Positions 8,092-17,876 of a DNA stretch of 64,000 nucleotides are shown here, piece after piece (position 1 is the first letter of the stretch; each line of letters starts with the position of its first letter). Source of the DNA: Thalassospira sp. Lineage in GTDB: Bacteria; Pseudomonadota; Alphaproteobacteria; Rhodospirillales; Thalassospiraceae. The translations under genes were made by a program, and so were the position numbers. The notes beneath the pieces are model-generated. The model made no database searches. It was not told where the DNA came from and saw only the letters and a list, made by a program, of their open reading frames with translations. The stretch lies in NCBI RefSeq assembly GCF_030690045.1, contig NZ_JAUYHK010000022.1, forward strand, positions 62,001 through 126,000. Reading direction: 5' to 3'.

Positions 8092-9231
8092 ATGTCCGTC
8101 GCCCTTGATCTTGCCCGCAACCTGATCCGCTGCCCGTCTGTCACCCCGAATGATGCCGGGGCGCTGGATGTGTTGCAGGCAACGCTCGAAGCCCGCGGTT
8201 TCACCGTCACCCGCAAGGTGTTTGCCGAAGACGGCCTTGATCCGATTGACAATCTCTATGCCCGGCGCGGCACACAGGGCCGCAATTTCTGTTTTGCCGG
8301 TCATACCGATGTTGTCCCCGCCGGGGATGTTGCGGCATGGAGTGTTGACCCGTTTGGCGCAGAAGTGGTGGATGGCCGCCTGTTTGGGCGCGGGGCCGCC
8401 GATATGAAAACCGGCATTGCCTGTTTTGTCGGCGCGGTCGATGCCTTTCTGGCCGCCCGCCCCGATTTTGACGAAAGCATCAGTTTCCTGATCACCGGCG
8501 ATGAAGAAGCCGATGCGGTCAATGGCACGGTGCGGCTGATCGACTGGTGCGACAATCACGGCGAAAAATTCGATGTTTGCCTGGTTGGGGAGCCGACAAA
8601 CCCCAAATATCTGGGCGAAATGATGAAAGTCGGGCGGCGCGGCTCGATCACCGGCTGGTTGACGGTCTATGGCGCGCAGGGGCATGTCGCCTATCCGCAT
8701 CTGGCCGATAATCCGATTCCGCGCCTGATCGGGGTGCTGGATGCGCTGTGCCATCGCGAACTGGATCACGGCACCCCGCATTTTCAGCCCAGCAACCTTG
8801 AAATCACCACGATTGATGCCGGAAACCCGGCAACCAATGTGGTCCCGGCCAGGGTCAGCGCGGCTTTCAATATCCGTTTCAACGATCTGCATCAGGGGGC
8901 CGATCTGGAAAAATGGATCCGGGACACCTGCGCGCACTATGCCGGGGCGCATGATCTGACGGTCAAGATATCGGGCGAGGCATTTTTGTCAGAACCGGGC
9001 AAACTGGCCGGTCTGATTGCCGATGCCTCGGAAAAAATCACCGGCCACCGCCCGGAATTGTCCACCACCGGCGGCACCTCGGATGCCCGTTTTATCCAGA
9101 AATATTGCGAAGTCGCCGAATTCGGCCTTGTCGGGCAAAGCATGCACAAGGTCGATGAACATGCGATGGTTGAAGATATCGAAAAGCTGACGGAAATTTA
9201 TATCAAAATCCTCAACAGCTATTTCGACTGA
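8092..9231 (+). CDS. dapE: Succinyl-diaminopimelate desuccinylase (DapE)
   Basis: A 379-residue M20-family zinc aminoacylase that removes succinate from N-succinyl-L,L-diaminopimelate, downstream of DapD in the same pathway. Metal and catalytic motifs are all present: [10 protein letters not shown] (metal His and catalytic Asp), [10 protein letters not shown] (bridging Asp), GDEEADA (general base Glu and metal Glu), GEPTN, and a late SMHKVDEH with the last metal His. The dimerisation lobe occupies about residues 180-295. I chose the ATG at 8092. The ATG at 8038 would add residues unlike the family. Confidence 0.96.
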   Translation: MSVALDLARNLIRCPSVTPNDAGALDVLQATLEARGFTVTRKVFAEDGLDPIDNLYARRGTQGRNFCFAGHTDVVPAGDVAAWSVDPFGAEVVDGRLFGRGAADMKTGIACFVGAVDAFLAARPDFDESISFLITGDEEADAVNGTVRLIDWCDNHGEKFDVCLVGEPTNPKYLGEMMKVGRRGSITGWLTVYGAQGHVAYPHLADNPIPRLIGVLDALCHRELDHGTPHFQPSNLEITTIDAGNPATNVVPARVSAAFNIRFNDLHQGADLEKWIRDTCAHYAGAHDLTVKISGEAFLSEPGKLAGLIADASEKITGHRPELSTTGGTSDARFIQKYCEVAEFGLVGQSMHKVDEHAMVEDIEKLTEIYIKILNSYFD

Positions 9232-9240
9232 ACCATATGG

Positions 9241-9279
9241 CGGGATGTCGGCGGCCTGTTGGCAATCACCGACATCCCG
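9241..9279. terminator. Bidirectional terminator between convergent dapE and GST genes
   Basis: CGGGATGTCGG (9241-9251) and CCGACATCCCG (9269-9279) form a perfect 11-pair stem with a 17-base loop in the short gap between two convergent stops. It lacks a strong T-run. Confidence 0.5.
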
Positions 9280-9290
9280 GCCTTAAGGGT

Positions 9291-9899
9291 TCAGGGCTTC
9301 CACGTAATCGGCACATAGCCGGGCAGGGCAGAAATCCGCGCCAGCCAACGGTTGATCCCGGCAAAAGGTGCCAGGTCAATCCGCCCTTCCGGCGCGACAT
9401 GGGTATAGGCATACAGCGCAATATCGGCAATCGTCAGGCCATCGCCCACCAGCCAGTCATGGTCCGACAAACGCTGCTCCATCACCTTCAGGGCCTTGTC
9501 CGCCCCGGCCTGTTTCATCGGCACCAGAATATCGGCATGTTCCGGCAATCCCTTGACCCCGAACCATGACCGCAACACGGCAATGGTGGGTTCATGTTCA
9601 TATTGTTCAAAAAAAAGCCACTGCATCACCTGGGCGCGTTCCCACGCATCATCGGGCCAAAGCGCGGTGCCTTCGGCCAGAAACATCAGGATCGCGTTGC
9701 TTTCGGGCAACATCCGCCCGTCATCGAGTTCCAGCACCGGAATCCGGCCATTGGCATTGATCCGGCCGGTGAAATCGGCCGTGCGGGTTTCGCCGCGGGT
9801 AATGTCATATTCTTTCAGCTCAAACGCCTGCCCGCGCAACGCCAACAGCAAACGCGCCTTGTATCCGTTCCCGGACGGTAAAAAATCGTGCAATATCAT
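9291..9899 (-). CDS. Glutathione S-transferase family protein
   Basis: A 202-residue protein with a thioredoxin-like N-terminal half (MILHDFLPSGNGYKARLLLAL, the glutathione-site loop GRIPVLELDDGRMLPESNAI) and an all-helical C-terminal half with the WLVGDGLTIADIALYAY N-capping motif of GSTs. Such enzymes conjugate or reduce electrophiles with glutathione in the cytoplasm. The substrate cannot be read from the sequence. It is transcribed divergently from a LysR gene, and the shared 161-bp gap holds paired TTGATCA motifs, so control by that regulator is likely. Confidence 0.88.
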   Translation of the reverse strand: MILHDFLPSGNGYKARLLLALRGQAFELKEYDITRGETRTADFTGRINANGRIPVLELDDGRMLPESNAILMFLAEGTALWPDDAWERAQVMQWLFFEQYEHEPTIAVLRSWFGVKGLPEHADILVPMKQAGADKALKVMEQRLSDHDWLVGDGLTIADIALYAYTHVAPEGRIDLAPFAGINRWLARISALPGYVPITWKP

Positions 9900-9992
9900 G
9901 TCAAATATCCTTGGTGCATTTTCTGGCGAAATGAACCGGCCCGGTCACAGGCGATATTTGCGTCTGGCGCGCAGCAGAACAATCGCATAGTT

Positions 9993-10021
9993 TTGATCAC
10001 ATCCATCAATTTCATTGATCA
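9993..10021. promoter_or_regulatory. Paired TTGATCA motifs in the GST/LysR divergent region
   Basis: TTGATCA occurs at 9993-9999 and again at 10015-10021, 22 bp (two helical turns) apart, with a related TTGATCC at 10029-10035. The spacing suits a LysR tetramer binding between the two divergent starts. This is inferred from pattern and position only. Confidence 0.4.
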
Positions 10022-10060
10022 TTTTATTTGATCCGGAAGAAAGAGAGTGAGGGCTGCGAC

Positions 10061-10942
10061 ATGGATGCCGACCTGCTGCGCAGTTTTGTTGCCTTTGCCG
10101 AATGCGGCAGTTTCAACCGCGCCGCCGACCGCATTGGCCGCACGCCATCGGCCTTTTCGATGCAGATGAAACGTCTGGAAGAACTGGTCGGCAACCGGCT
10201 GTTTGAACGCGACGGGCGCAATGTCACCCTGACAGACGAAGGCATTACCTTTGTCGGCTATGCACGGCGGATACTGTCCTTGCAGGACGAAGCCATGGGT
10301 AAATTGCGCGGGCATGATGCCTCCCGCCCGATCCGGATCGGATGCCCGGATGACTATACGCAAAAAATCCTGCCGCTGGCCTTGCGCGCCATCCGGTCGG
10401 TTCATCCGGCGGCCAAATTCTTTATTTCGGTCAATCCGACCATCCTGCTCCACCGCATGCTTGATCAGGGAGAACTTGACCTCTCGATCATCAGCCGCTC
10501 GGAAAAGGGCGAAGAAGGCTATTTCCTGCGCCATGAACCGGGTGTCTGGGTCAGTTCCCCGATCCATAAACAGCATGAACTTGACACCATTCCCCTTGTC
10601 CTTCCGGCCGAAGATTGCAAATTTCACGCTTGGGCAATTGATGCGATTTCCAAGGCCGACCGGCCCTTTACCCTGTTTGCCACCACGCGGCAGGCCGCAT
10701 CGCTTTTGCATCTGGTCCGTGACGGGCTGGGGGTTGCCGCCCTTGCCGCCGCCAGTGTCACCGATGAATTCCTGATCCTTGACGCCCGCGACGGCTTCCC
10801 GCCCCTGCCTGCGGTCGGGGTGGCGCTGATCCTGGCCGATACGTCCCATCCGCTGGTGGACCGGCAACTGGCCGCTGCCATTCAGGACCATGTAAACCGT
10901 CTTGTCGGCGACGAACGCTTGACCGCACAGCTTGCAAGCTGA
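10061..10942 (+). CDS. LysR-family transcriptional regulator
   Basis: A 293-residue protein with an N-terminal winged helix (residues 1-60: MDADLLRSFVAFAECGSFNRAA, then RLEELVGNRLFERDGRNVTLT) and a LysR substrate-binding domain from about residue 88 (RPIRIGCPDDYTQKILPLAL). The start at 10061 follows GTGAGGG. It lies back to back with a GST gene and probably regulates that gene and itself. The effector is unknown. Confidence 0.9.
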   Translation: MDADLLRSFVAFAECGSFNRAADRIGRTPSAFSMQMKRLEELVGNRLFERDGRNVTLTDEGITFVGYARRILSLQDEAMGKLRGHDASRPIRIGCPDDYTQKILPLALRAIRSVHPAAKFFISVNPTILLHRMLDQGELDLSIISRSEKGEEGYFLRHEPGVWVSSPIHKQHELDTIPLVLPAEDCKFHAWAIDAISKADRPFTLFATTRQAASLLHLVRDGLGVAALAAASVTDEFLILDARDGFPPLPAVGVALILADTSHPLVDRQLAAAIQDHVNRLVGDERLTAQLAS

Positions 10943-10994
10943 CGGGATGCGCCCCTCCAACATCATCAATCAAAATAAACCAAACCCGGATGCC

Positions 10995-11366
10995 ATGACG
11001 ACCAAACCCCGCCTGAATATCTGCATCACCTGCACCGCCTCATCGGCCAACGGGACAGACGAACCACGTCATGGCAAGCTGCTGTTTGACAGGGTGACGG
11101 AAAATTGCACCGATCCGGACATGCCGTTTGACATCCTGCCGATCGAATGCCTGACCAATTGCAAATCGGGCTGTTCGGTCGCCCTGAACGGGCCGGACAG
11201 ATGGGGGTATGTTTATGGCAATCTGGATGCCGATATGATTTACGATCTGTGCGAACTCGCCCGGCTTTATGCCCTTACCGCGGATGGTATTGTGCCGTGG
11301 CGCGACCGGCCCGAAAGCCTGCGCCGCAATGTCATTGCCCGCATTCCGCCCTTTCCGGCATCCTAG
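10995..11366 (+). CDS. DUF1636 cysteine-rich metal-binding protein
   Basis: A 123-residue protein with cysteine clusters typical of DUF1636: CITCTAS near residue 11, then CLTNCKSGCSVAL near 50-60. The family is presumed to bind metal, and members are often found near cobalamin or metal-uptake genes, though none lies here. The start at 10995 is the one that fits the family. An ATG at 10947 would add 16 residues. The end overlaps the convergent nudC by four bases. No biochemical function is assigned. Confidence 0.8.
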   Translation: MTTKPRLNICITCTASSANGTDEPRHGKLLFDRVTENCTDPDMPFDILPIECLTNCKSGCSVALNGPDRWGYVYGNLDADMIYDLCELARLYALTADGIVPWRDRPESLRRNVIARIPPFPAS

Positions 11367-12289
11367 ATTTTCCCGGCCTTCCAGTTTTCCAGCAAATACC
11401 GCGCAATCGAAATCGGGCGCGGCAGATTAATGCCGCGGGCGGGCAGGCCATCCACCTCGTCGCGATGCACCCACATCGCAAATTCGATTTCCTTTTCATC
11501 AATCACGATATCGATGGTCTCGGCTTCTGCCACAAAACCCAGCATCAACGACCCCGGAAACGGCCAGGGTTGGGATGCGATATAGCGCGGTGTTGCGGTC
11601 CGAATCCCGACTTCTTCAAACACTTCGCGCTGCACCGCCTGTTCCAGTGTTTCCCCCGGCTCGACAAACCCGGCCAGAACCGACACCGTATCGGGCAAAA
11701 ATTGCGGGGATCGCGCCAGCAACACATGATCTTGATGATGCACCAGCATGATCACCGCCGGATCAATGCGCGGAAAATGATCAATACCACATTCAGGGTT
11801 GCTGCATTTCAACCGGTATCCGGCCTCCAACATCACGGTCGGATGGCCGCACGCCCCGCAAAACCGGTGTTTGCGATGCCAGATAAACAACGCCCGCGCC
11901 TGCGCAGCAAGGGCGGCATCCCTGTCAGGCAGGGCCGCCATGCGGGTGCGCATATCGCCAAAGGTGCCCTGCATCATCGCTGCGGCCTGATCACGGTCGG
12001 GCAGCAACGACGACAGATCAAGTGCCAGAACCGGTCGCCCGTCATTGCGCCCCAGATAGACCCAGCTTGCCGATTCGTGATCGATATCAAGCCGCAACAA
12101 CCGGGCAGCATCCAGAATCAGGATATCATGCGCACCGCTGTCTTCCGGCCCGGCAAACAGTGGATCACCGCCATAACAGACCAAAATCCGCACATCGCGT
12201 TCGCGCAACAATGTCTGCCGCCACTGACCCGACACCCGGATCGCCGCATCACGATCCTGCCCGTCGGAAACATAAAAAAGCCTGCTCAT
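11363..12289 (-). CDS. nudC: NADH pyrophosphatase / RNA deNADding hydrolase (NudC)
   Basis: A 308-residue protein with the three NudC hallmarks in order: a zinc ribbon (FCGACG followed by KCSNPECG), the Nudix box (GFVEPGETLEQAVQREVFEEVG), and the NudC-specific SQPWPFPGSLM that recognises NAD. It hydrolyses NAD(H) to AMP plus NMN(H) and removes NAD caps from RNA 5' ends in the cytoplasm. The N-terminal third is a variable domain. I prefer the ATG at 12289; one at 12310 would add seven residues. It is convergent with the DUF1636 gene, with overlapping stops. Confidence 0.94.
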   Translation of the reverse strand: MSRLFYVSDGQDRDAAIRVSGQWRQTLLRERDVRILVCYGGDPLFAGPEDSGAHDILILDAARLLRLDIDHESASWVYLGRNDGRPVLALDLSSLLPDRDQAAAMMQGTFGDMRTRMAALPDRDAALAAQARALFIWHRKHRFCGACGHPTVMLEAGYRLKCSNPECGIDHFPRIDPAVIMLVHHQDHVLLARSPQFLPDTVSVLAGFVEPGETLEQAVQREVFEEVGIRTATPRYIASQPWPFPGSLMLGFVAEAETIDIVIDEKEIEFAMWVHRDEVDGLPARGINLPRPISIARYLLENWKAGKI

Positions 12290-12465
12290 GGGTGATCCGT
12301 CTTGTCGCAACCGGCACGACGACCGGTCAAATTGATTTCTGACAGAACATTACTCCGCCCTTCCCCGGACGCAACCGGCAATCAGGTATGGCTGATCATC
12401 AACGGCAAAATCGCCCTGAAATTTCCCACACACCCCTTGCGTTTTGTATCGCCTTGCGCGATATA

Positions 12466-12578
12466 GGGGGCGAGAGGCTGGTCGTGGACGGACCGCTCGC
12501 CAACCCGGTCAGGACCGGAAGGTAGCAGCCGTAACGAGTTTTTCCGGGTCGCGGTCCGGTCTCTCACCCTTTTCCCCC
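12466..12578 (+). ncRNA. ffs: Signal recognition particle RNA (4.5S type)
   Basis: The conserved SRP domain IV is clear: CCCGGTCAGGACCGGAAGG and then TAGCAGCCGTAACGAG, with the GGAA tetraloop and asymmetric internal loop bound by Ffh. The flanks GGGGGCGAGAG and CTCTCACCC...CCCCC pair to close the rod. The length of about 110 nt and the position upstream of dnaX are common in alphaproteobacteria. Both ends are estimated from the pairing. The RNA acts with Ffh in co-translational membrane targeting. Confidence 0.92.
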
Positions 12579-12733
12579 TCATATGATTTTTGCCAAAAAT
12601 CGCGGCTTTGCCGGGGATGGCGCTGTTTATGGTGCGTGGAGCATGCCGGAATGCGATCGGGTCTTTCCCCGATGGCCCCGATGCTGCTAAAACACAAACG
12701 CGCGATACGACACAACATGCCGGACGGGACCCC

Positions 12734-14548
12734 ATGACGGATCAGATCGACACCGCCAGCACAGACAGCACCGGGCCGAAAACCGAATATCAGGTTCTGG
12801 CCCGCAAATACCGCCCGAAAACCTTCGGGGAACTGATCGGTCACGGGCCGATGGTGCAAACGCTGTCCAATGCGCTCGAAAGCGGGCGTCTGGCCCATGC
12901 CTTCGTTCTGACCGGGGTGCGCGGCATTGGCAAAACCACCACCGCCCGCATCATTGCCCGTGCGCTTAATTGCATCGGCCCCGATGGCACCGGCAACGCC
13001 ACCATCCATCCCTGCGGTGTGTGTGAAAACTGTCGGGCGATTGCCGAAGACCGCCATGTTGACGTTCTGGAAATGGACGCCGCATCGCGCACCGGTGTTG
13101 ATGATATCCGCGAACTGATTGACGGCGTGCGCTATCGCCCGACTTCGGCACGCTACAAGATTTACATCATCGACGAAGTGCATATGTTGTCGAAAAACGC
13201 CTTCAATGCGTTGCTGAAAACCCTTGAAGAGCCGCCCGAACATGTGAAATTTATCTTTGCCACCACCGAAATCCGCAAAATTCCGATCACCGTCCTGTCA
13301 CGTTGTCAGCGGTTTGATCTGCGCCGGGTCCAGACCGAAGAACTGACCGCCCATTACCGGCGTATCGCCGATCTGGAAAAAGCCGGGATCGAGGACGAAG
13401 CCCTGGCCCTGATTGCACGCGCCGCCGACGGATCGGTCCGCGATGGTATGAGCCTTCTGGATCAGGCAATTTCGCATGGAGCAGGCACCGTCACAACGCA
13501 GCAAGTCCGCGACATGCTGGGCCTGTCGGACCGGTCGCGTATTTTCGATCTGTTTGACGCCACCATGAAAGGCGAAATCAACGAGGCGCTGGCGCTGTTG
13601 AGTGCGCAATATGCGCTAGGGGCCGATCCGGCGGTGATGTTGCAGGATTTGCTTGATCTCACCCACTGGCTGACCCGCGTCAAATTGTCGCCCGAGGCCA
13701 CCAACGACCCCGGCGTCTCGCAGATTGAACGCGAACGCGGCCGCGAAATCGCCACCAAACTGGCAATGCCGCAACTCACCCGCGCCTGGCAGATGTTGTT
13801 AAAAGGTCTGGAAGAAACCCGGATTGCGCCCTCGCCGATTCAGGCCGCCGAAATGATCCTGATCCGTCTGGCCTATGCCGCCGAAATGCCGCCGCCCGGC
13901 GACCTGATCAAAAAATTGCGCACCGGAATGACACCGGCTGCGGGCGGTACGCCGGGCAATTCCGGTGGTGCTGGTGGAAATGGCGGCGGTTCCGGCCCAC
14001 GCATGCAGGTGGTCAATGGCGGCGGGGCGATGGCCGTCGCCCGACAAGCCACGCCCGAACCCAATGTCGCGGCCCCGCCGCAACCGGTTTTCGCAAAAAT
14101 GCCCGAAAGTCTGGCCGAGGTATCGGATTTGCTGCGCGCCGATCGCGATACAGCCGCCCTTGCCATTCAGTTGCGCAATTATGTGCATCTGGTCAAATTT
14201 GAACCGGGCCGGATTGAATTTCGCCCGGCACAGGGGGCCAAACCCGACCTTGCCAGCCGCCTGATCAAGGCGCTGAATACCCTGACCGGGCAACGCTGGA
14301 TTGTTTCAGTGTCAGAACGCGACAGCGGTGCCCCGACCCTCAAGGAACAGGAACTTGAAGACCTTGAACAGCGCAAGGCCGATGCCTCGCACGACCCGCT
14401 GGTCAAGGCTGTTCTCGATACATTTCCGTCGGCCAAAATCGTCGCCGTTCACCTGCCTGCCGGGCAGGAAGAAACGCCCGACGAGGAAAAGGAAGGCGGA
14501 TCGGTTTATGATGATGCGTTTTATCTCGAAGGAGACGACGAGCTATGA
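12734..14548 (+). CDS. dnaX: DNA polymerase III subunits gamma/tau
   Basis: A 604-residue clamp-loader ATPase of the replisome. The AAA+ Walker A is GVRGIGKTTTAR (residues 61-72). The zinc module cysteines are C80, C94, C97 and C100. The DExx box reads IIDEVHML, and sensor 1 reads LLKTLEEPPEHVKFIFATTE. A low-complexity Gly/Pro linker (about residues 400-460) separates the gamma part from the tau C-terminus that binds polymerase and helicase. The start ATG at 12734 follows GGACGGGA. The ATGA overlap with ybaB shows an operon that continues to recR. The only A-run candidate for frameshifting (near 13908) is weak, so I assume only the tau-length product. Confidence 0.97.
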   Translation: MTDQIDTASTDSTGPKTEYQVLARKYRPKTFGELIGHGPMVQTLSNALESGRLAHAFVLTGVRGIGKTTTARIIARALNCIGPDGTGNATIHPCGVCENCRAIAEDRHVDVLEMDAASRTGVDDIRELIDGVRYRPTSARYKIYIIDEVHMLSKNAFNALLKTLEEPPEHVKFIFATTEIRKIPITVLSRCQRFDLRRVQTEELTAHYRRIADLEKAGIEDEALALIARAADGSVRDGMSLLDQAISHGAGTVTTQQVRDMLGLSDRSRIFDLFDATMKGEINEALALLSAQYALGADPAVMLQDLLDLTHWLTRVKLSPEATNDPGVSQIERERGREIATKLAMPQLTRAWQMLLKGLEETRIAPSPIQAAEMILIRLAYAAEMPPPGDLIKKLRTGMTPAAGGTPGNSGGAGGNGGGSGPRMQVVNGGGAMAVARQATPEPNVAAPPQPVFAKMPESLAEVSDLLRADRDTAALAIQLRNYVHLVKFEPGRIEFRPAQGAKPDLASRLIKALNTLTGQRWIVSVSERDSGAPTLKEQELEDLEQRKADASHDPLVKAVLDTFPSAKIVAVHLPAGQEETPDEEKEGGSVYDDAFYLEGDDEL

Positions 14549-14868
14549 AGAACCTTGCCGGAATGATGAAACAGGCCCAACAGATGCAATCCAAAATGCA
14601 GGAAATGCAGGAAAGCCTCGTAACCTTGCAGGTTGAGGGCCAATCCGGGGCCGGACTGGTGCGGGTGATGCTGAACGGCAAGGGCGAAATGCGCGGCCTG
14701 TCGCTTGACAAAACCATTGTCGATCCCGAAGACACCGAAGTCCTCGAAGATCTGATCGTTGCCGCCTATAACGACGCCAAGGTCAAGGTCGAAGCCGCCG
14801 TGCAGGAAAAAATGAAGGACGTCACCGGCGGCCTCAATCTGCCCGAAGGCTTCAAACTGCCTTTCTGA
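14545..14868 (+). CDS. ybaB: YbaB/EbfC family nucleoid-associated protein
   Basis: A 107-residue protein with the family's N-terminal helix rich in Met, Gln and Lys ([20 protein letters not shown]) and a conserved core ([19 protein letters not shown]). YbaB proteins form dimers that bind DNA non-specifically. The start codon overlaps the dnaX stop by four bases (ATGA), indicating translational coupling. The gene lies in the conserved dnaX-ybaB-recR order. Confidence 0.95.
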   Translation: MKNLAGMMKQAQQMQSKMQEMQESLVTLQVEGQSGAGLVRVMLNGKGEMRGLSLDKTIVDPEDTEVLEDLIVAAYNDAKVKVEAAVQEKMKDVTGGLNLPEGFKLPF

Positions 14869-14933
14869 TCACCGGGTTTTCCAGACATCGACAGGGCGGC
14901 CTTGCGCCACCCTTTGCACCGCACAGGGCTTTC

Positions 14934-15527
14934 ATGACCGGACGGGAAATTGAAAATCTGATCAAATTGCTGTCGCGCCTGCCCGGCCTTGGGCCGCGTT
15001 CGGCCCGCCGTGCGGTGTTGCAGATGCTCAAAAAACCCGAAACCCTGATGATCCCGCTGGCCCATGCGCTTGAAGAAACCGCGCAGGCCATGACCACTTG
15101 CAAAACTTGCGGCAATATCGATGTCACCGATCCCTGCCATATATGCAGCACCGCCAACCGGCAACACGACATGATTTGCGTGGTCGAGGAAGTCCAGGAT
15201 CTGTGGGCGCTTGAACGCGCCAATGCCTATAAGGGCCTTTATCACGTTCTGGGCGGCACCTTGTCGCCGCTCGATGGCATCGGTCCGGATGATTTGCAGA
15301 TTGATCATCTGGTGCGCCGGGTGCGTGATACCGGGGTGACCGAGGTTATCCTTGCCACCAATGCCACCGTCGATGGCCAGACCACCGCCCATTACATCAC
15401 CGAACGCTTGCACGAAACCGGGGTAAAAATCACCCGCCTCGCACATGGTGTTCCGGTCGGCGGCGAACTGGATTATCTCGATGACGGCACCCTGAATGCC
15501 GCCCTGCGGTCGCGAAGTGCCGTTTAG
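14934..15527 (+). CDS. recR: Recombination mediator protein RecR
   Basis: A 197-residue RecR. The N-terminal helix-hairpin-helix (LPGLGPRSA, residues 16-24) is followed by a C4 zinc finger (C56, C59, C68, C71) and a TOPRIM domain starting [14 protein letters not shown]. The Walker-B-like end [19 protein letters not shown] is intact. With RecF/RecO it loads RecA at single-stranded gaps. It is third in the dnaX operon and converges with aroQ, the two stops overlapping by four bases. Confidence 0.97.
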   Translation: MTGREIENLIKLLSRLPGLGPRSARRAVLQMLKKPETLMIPLAHALEETAQAMTTCKTCGNIDVTDPCHICSTANRQHDMICVVEEVQDLWALERANAYKGLYHVLGGTLSPLDGIGPDDLQIDHLVRRVRDTGVTEVILATNATVDGQTTAHYITERLHETGVKITRLAHGVPVGGELDYLDDGTLNAALRSRSAV

Positions 15528-15964
15528 GCAATCTTTTCCGCCGCCAGCCGTACCGCCAATTCATACCCATAGGCCCCCGCCCCGGCAATAACGGCATCGG
15601 CCACCGCGCTGATCCAGGAATGATGGCGGAATTCATCGCGGGCATGCGGGTTGGAAATGTGCAATTCAATCACATAACCGTCAAAAGTTTTCAGGGCATC
15701 GTGGATCGCCGCCGATGTGTGGGTATAGGCCCCGGCATTGATGATGATCGCCGACACAGTCCCCCGTGCCGCATGGATCATGTCGACAATCGCCCCTTCA
15801 TGGTTCGATTGTTCAAACCCGACAACCACCCCCAGATCGCGGGCAACAACCCCACATTTATCGGCAATGCTGGCAAGGGTGTCATAACCGTAAATTTCCG
15901 GCTGACGCTGCCCCAAAAGATTGAGGTTCGGACCATTGATCACCCGAATGTTTTTCGGCGTCAT
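15524..15964 (-). CDS. aroQ: 3-dehydroquinate dehydratase, type II (AroQ/QuiB)
   Basis: A 146-residue type II dehydroquinase. It has the [16 protein letters not shown] signature with the active-site loop Arg20 and Tyr25, [13 protein letters not shown], and [18 protein letters not shown] with the catalytic His. It interconverts 3-dehydroquinate and 3-dehydroshikimate. As the last gene of the quinate/shikimate operon it may serve catabolism rather than, or as well as, aromatic biosynthesis. The ATG at 15964 has GAAGGG eight bases upstream. A GTG at 15982 would overlap the upstream gene. Confidence 0.93.
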   Translation of the reverse strand: MTPKNIRVINGPNLNLLGQRQPEIYGYDTLASIADKCGVVARDLGVVVGFEQSNHEGAIVDMIHAARGTVSAIIINAGAYTHTSAAIHDALKTFDGYVIELHISNPHARDEFRHHSWISAVADAVIAGAGAYGYELAVRLAAEKIA

Positions 15965-15974
15965 ATCATGCCCT

Positions 15975-17855
15975 TCAATCACTTGTGTCGCGCCGGTTCA
16001 GGCGCTTTTGCGAAGCCAGCCGGATCGGCGCATTGGCCGCGCCAAACCCGCGATAATCGCGCCGTTCCACCAGTTCAAAGAAAAAGCGGCTGGCGAATGT
16101 TTTGCTATAGGCCTGAAAATATTCGCCGTCATCGTCACGGTCATACAGGATGTTATTGGCCTGCAAACGATCCAGCAAATCGGGACTCAAACCAAACCGC
16201 GCCTCGATATCGTCATAGTAATTTTCCGGAATCGGCAGGATTTCAACGCCATTTTTCCGACATTGGGCGACTGATTCAAAAATATCGCTGCTCGACAGGG
16301 CAATATGCTGCACCCCGCTTCCGAAAAATTCCGACAAAAACTGCGAATGCTGGGTATTGGGGCTTTGCGATCCGTTCAGGATCAGGCGCACCCCGCCATC
16401 GCGGGCCTGCACGACCTGGCTTTGCACCAGTCCGCCGGGATCTGGAATATCAAGGGTCGGCATTTTTCCCAGATCAAAGATCGCGGTAAAAAACAACAAC
16501 CAGCTTAACATTTCCTCATATTGCATCGAATAGGAAACGTGATCGACGGCCTGTAACAACCCCGATGTTTTCGGCCCGGCATCGGGCGTGGCAGCATCAA
16601 ATTCCACATCCCAGATCGATGCCAGTTCGCTTTGATCATCCAGAAAATAAATCAGACTGCCGCCCACCCCGCGAATGGCGGGCATTTCAATCTCGCCGGG
16701 CGCAACATTCTGGCGGAACGGTGCTGCCAACAGGGCCTCGGCGCGGTTCATCGTCGCCCCGGCATCATTAACCTTAAGCCCCACCGCACAAACCGACGGG
16801 CCATGCACGATGTTATAGGCATGGGCAAAGCCATCCTTTTCGCAATTGATCACGAAATTGATGTTGTTTTGCTTCCACCATGTCACCGCCTTGCTGCGAT
16901 GGCTTCCGCGTTTTTCAAACCCCATGGCGCTAAAAAGGGTGGCAAGGCTTTCGGCGTTTTCTTCCTCGACCGCGAATTCAACAAATTCAACATGGCGTGC
17001 CTCGGCCTTGGGTGGCAGGGTCGTTGCCTTCGCGCCAACCGTCACCCCCTCCACCCCGTCCCCCAGATAAATCAGGGACCGCAAACCGTCCTTTGCCACG
17101 GTTTTCGTCGAACTGGACCGAAACTGGTCATTGAAAATTTCCAGTGACAACGGCCCGTCATAGCCGGTCTGCGCCAGATTGCGCATGAAATCCGCCAGTG
17201 GAAAATCCCCCTGGCCGGGGAAACACCGGAAATGGCGGCTCCAGGATAACGGGTCCATTTCCAGAATTGGCGCATCAGCCACCTGCACCAGAAAAATTTT
17301 ATCGCCGGGGATTGATGCAATCGCCTTGATCGGCACCTTGCGCGCCATAATGTGGAATGTATCAAGCACCAAGCCGACATTCGGGTGACTGGCCCGACGC
17401 ACCACTTCCCAACTGTCGCGATAATCGCTGATATGCCGGCCCCATGACAGGGCTTCAAATGCAATGCGAAGTCCCCGTTTGGCTGCACGGTCACCCAGTT
17501 CGGCAAGGTCTTGGGCCGCCCGGTCCAACCCGCCCAAAGACTGCGGCGAGACATTGGAACACACCATCAAAAGATCTGTTCCCAGTTCCGCCATCAAATC
17601 AAATTTGCGCTCGGCACGATCAAAGGCGCGCGTTCTCTGGGGTTCGGGCATGCCTTCAAAATCCCGAAACGGCTGAAAAGTCACCAGTTTCAAACCCAGA
17701 TCGCGAATGGTCTGCCCCACATCCCTTGGCGATCCGTCAAAGGTCAGAAGATCATTTTCAAAAATCTCGACCCCGTCAAAACCGGCATCGGCAATCGCGT
17801 CCAGTTTTTCGCGCAAATCGCCGCTCAGCGAAACCGTGGCAATCGATGTCAGCAT
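15975..17855 (-). CDS. quiC: 3-dehydroshikimate dehydratase, two-domain (isomerase-barrel plus HPPD-like)
   Basis: A 626-residue fusion. Residues 1 to about 275 form an AP-endonuclease-2/sugar-isomerase TIM barrel with the metal ligands expected in IAFEALSWGRH, GLVLDTFHI and LSLEIFND. About 295-600 is a vicinal-oxygen-chelate module resembling 4-hydroxyphenylpyruvate dioxygenase (VEFVEFAVEEENAESLA, GSGVQHIALSSSDI, RFFFELVERR). This architecture matches bacterial 3-dehydroshikimate dehydratases of the QuiC1 type, which make protocatechuate. GGAGGGG precedes the ATG at 17855. It is sixth in a seven-gene minus-strand operon, just after the GntR gene. No protocatechuate ring-cleavage genes are in the window. 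The role of the C-terminal half is uncertain. Confidence 0.88.
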   Translation of the reverse strand: MLTSIATVSLSGDLREKLDAIADAGFDGVEIFENDLLTFDGSPRDVGQTIRDLGLKLVTFQPFRDFEGMPEPQRTRAFDRAERKFDLMAELGTDLLMVCSNVSPQSLGGLDRAAQDLAELGDRAAKRGLRIAFEALSWGRHISDYRDSWEVVRRASHPNVGLVLDTFHIMARKVPIKAIASIPGDKIFLVQVADAPILEMDPLSWSRHFRCFPGQGDFPLADFMRNLAQTGYDGPLSLEIFNDQFRSSSTKTVAKDGLRSLIYLGDGVEGVTVGAKATTLPPKAEARHVEFVEFAVEEENAESLATLFSAMGFEKRGSHRSKAVTWWKQNNINFVINCEKDGFAHAYNIVHGPSVCAVGLKVNDAGATMNRAEALLAAPFRQNVAPGEIEMPAIRGVGGSLIYFLDDQSELASIWDVEFDAATPDAGPKTSGLLQAVDHVSYSMQYEEMLSWLLFFTAIFDLGKMPTLDIPDPGGLVQSQVVQARDGGVRLILNGSQSPNTQHSQFLSEFFGSGVQHIALSSSDIFESVAQCRKNGVEILPIPENYYDDIEARFGLSPDLLDRLQANNILYDRDDDGEYFQAYSKTFASRFFFELVERRDYRGFGAANAPIRLASQKRLNRRDTSD

Positions 17856-17876
17856 ATCCTTACCCCTCCGGGGTTA

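Noticed and set aside
13905-13920. Programmed frameshift in dnaX at the AAAAAA run
   Set aside because: The heptamer is not a standard slippery site, and the -1 frame stays open for about 100 codons rather than ending at once to give gamma.
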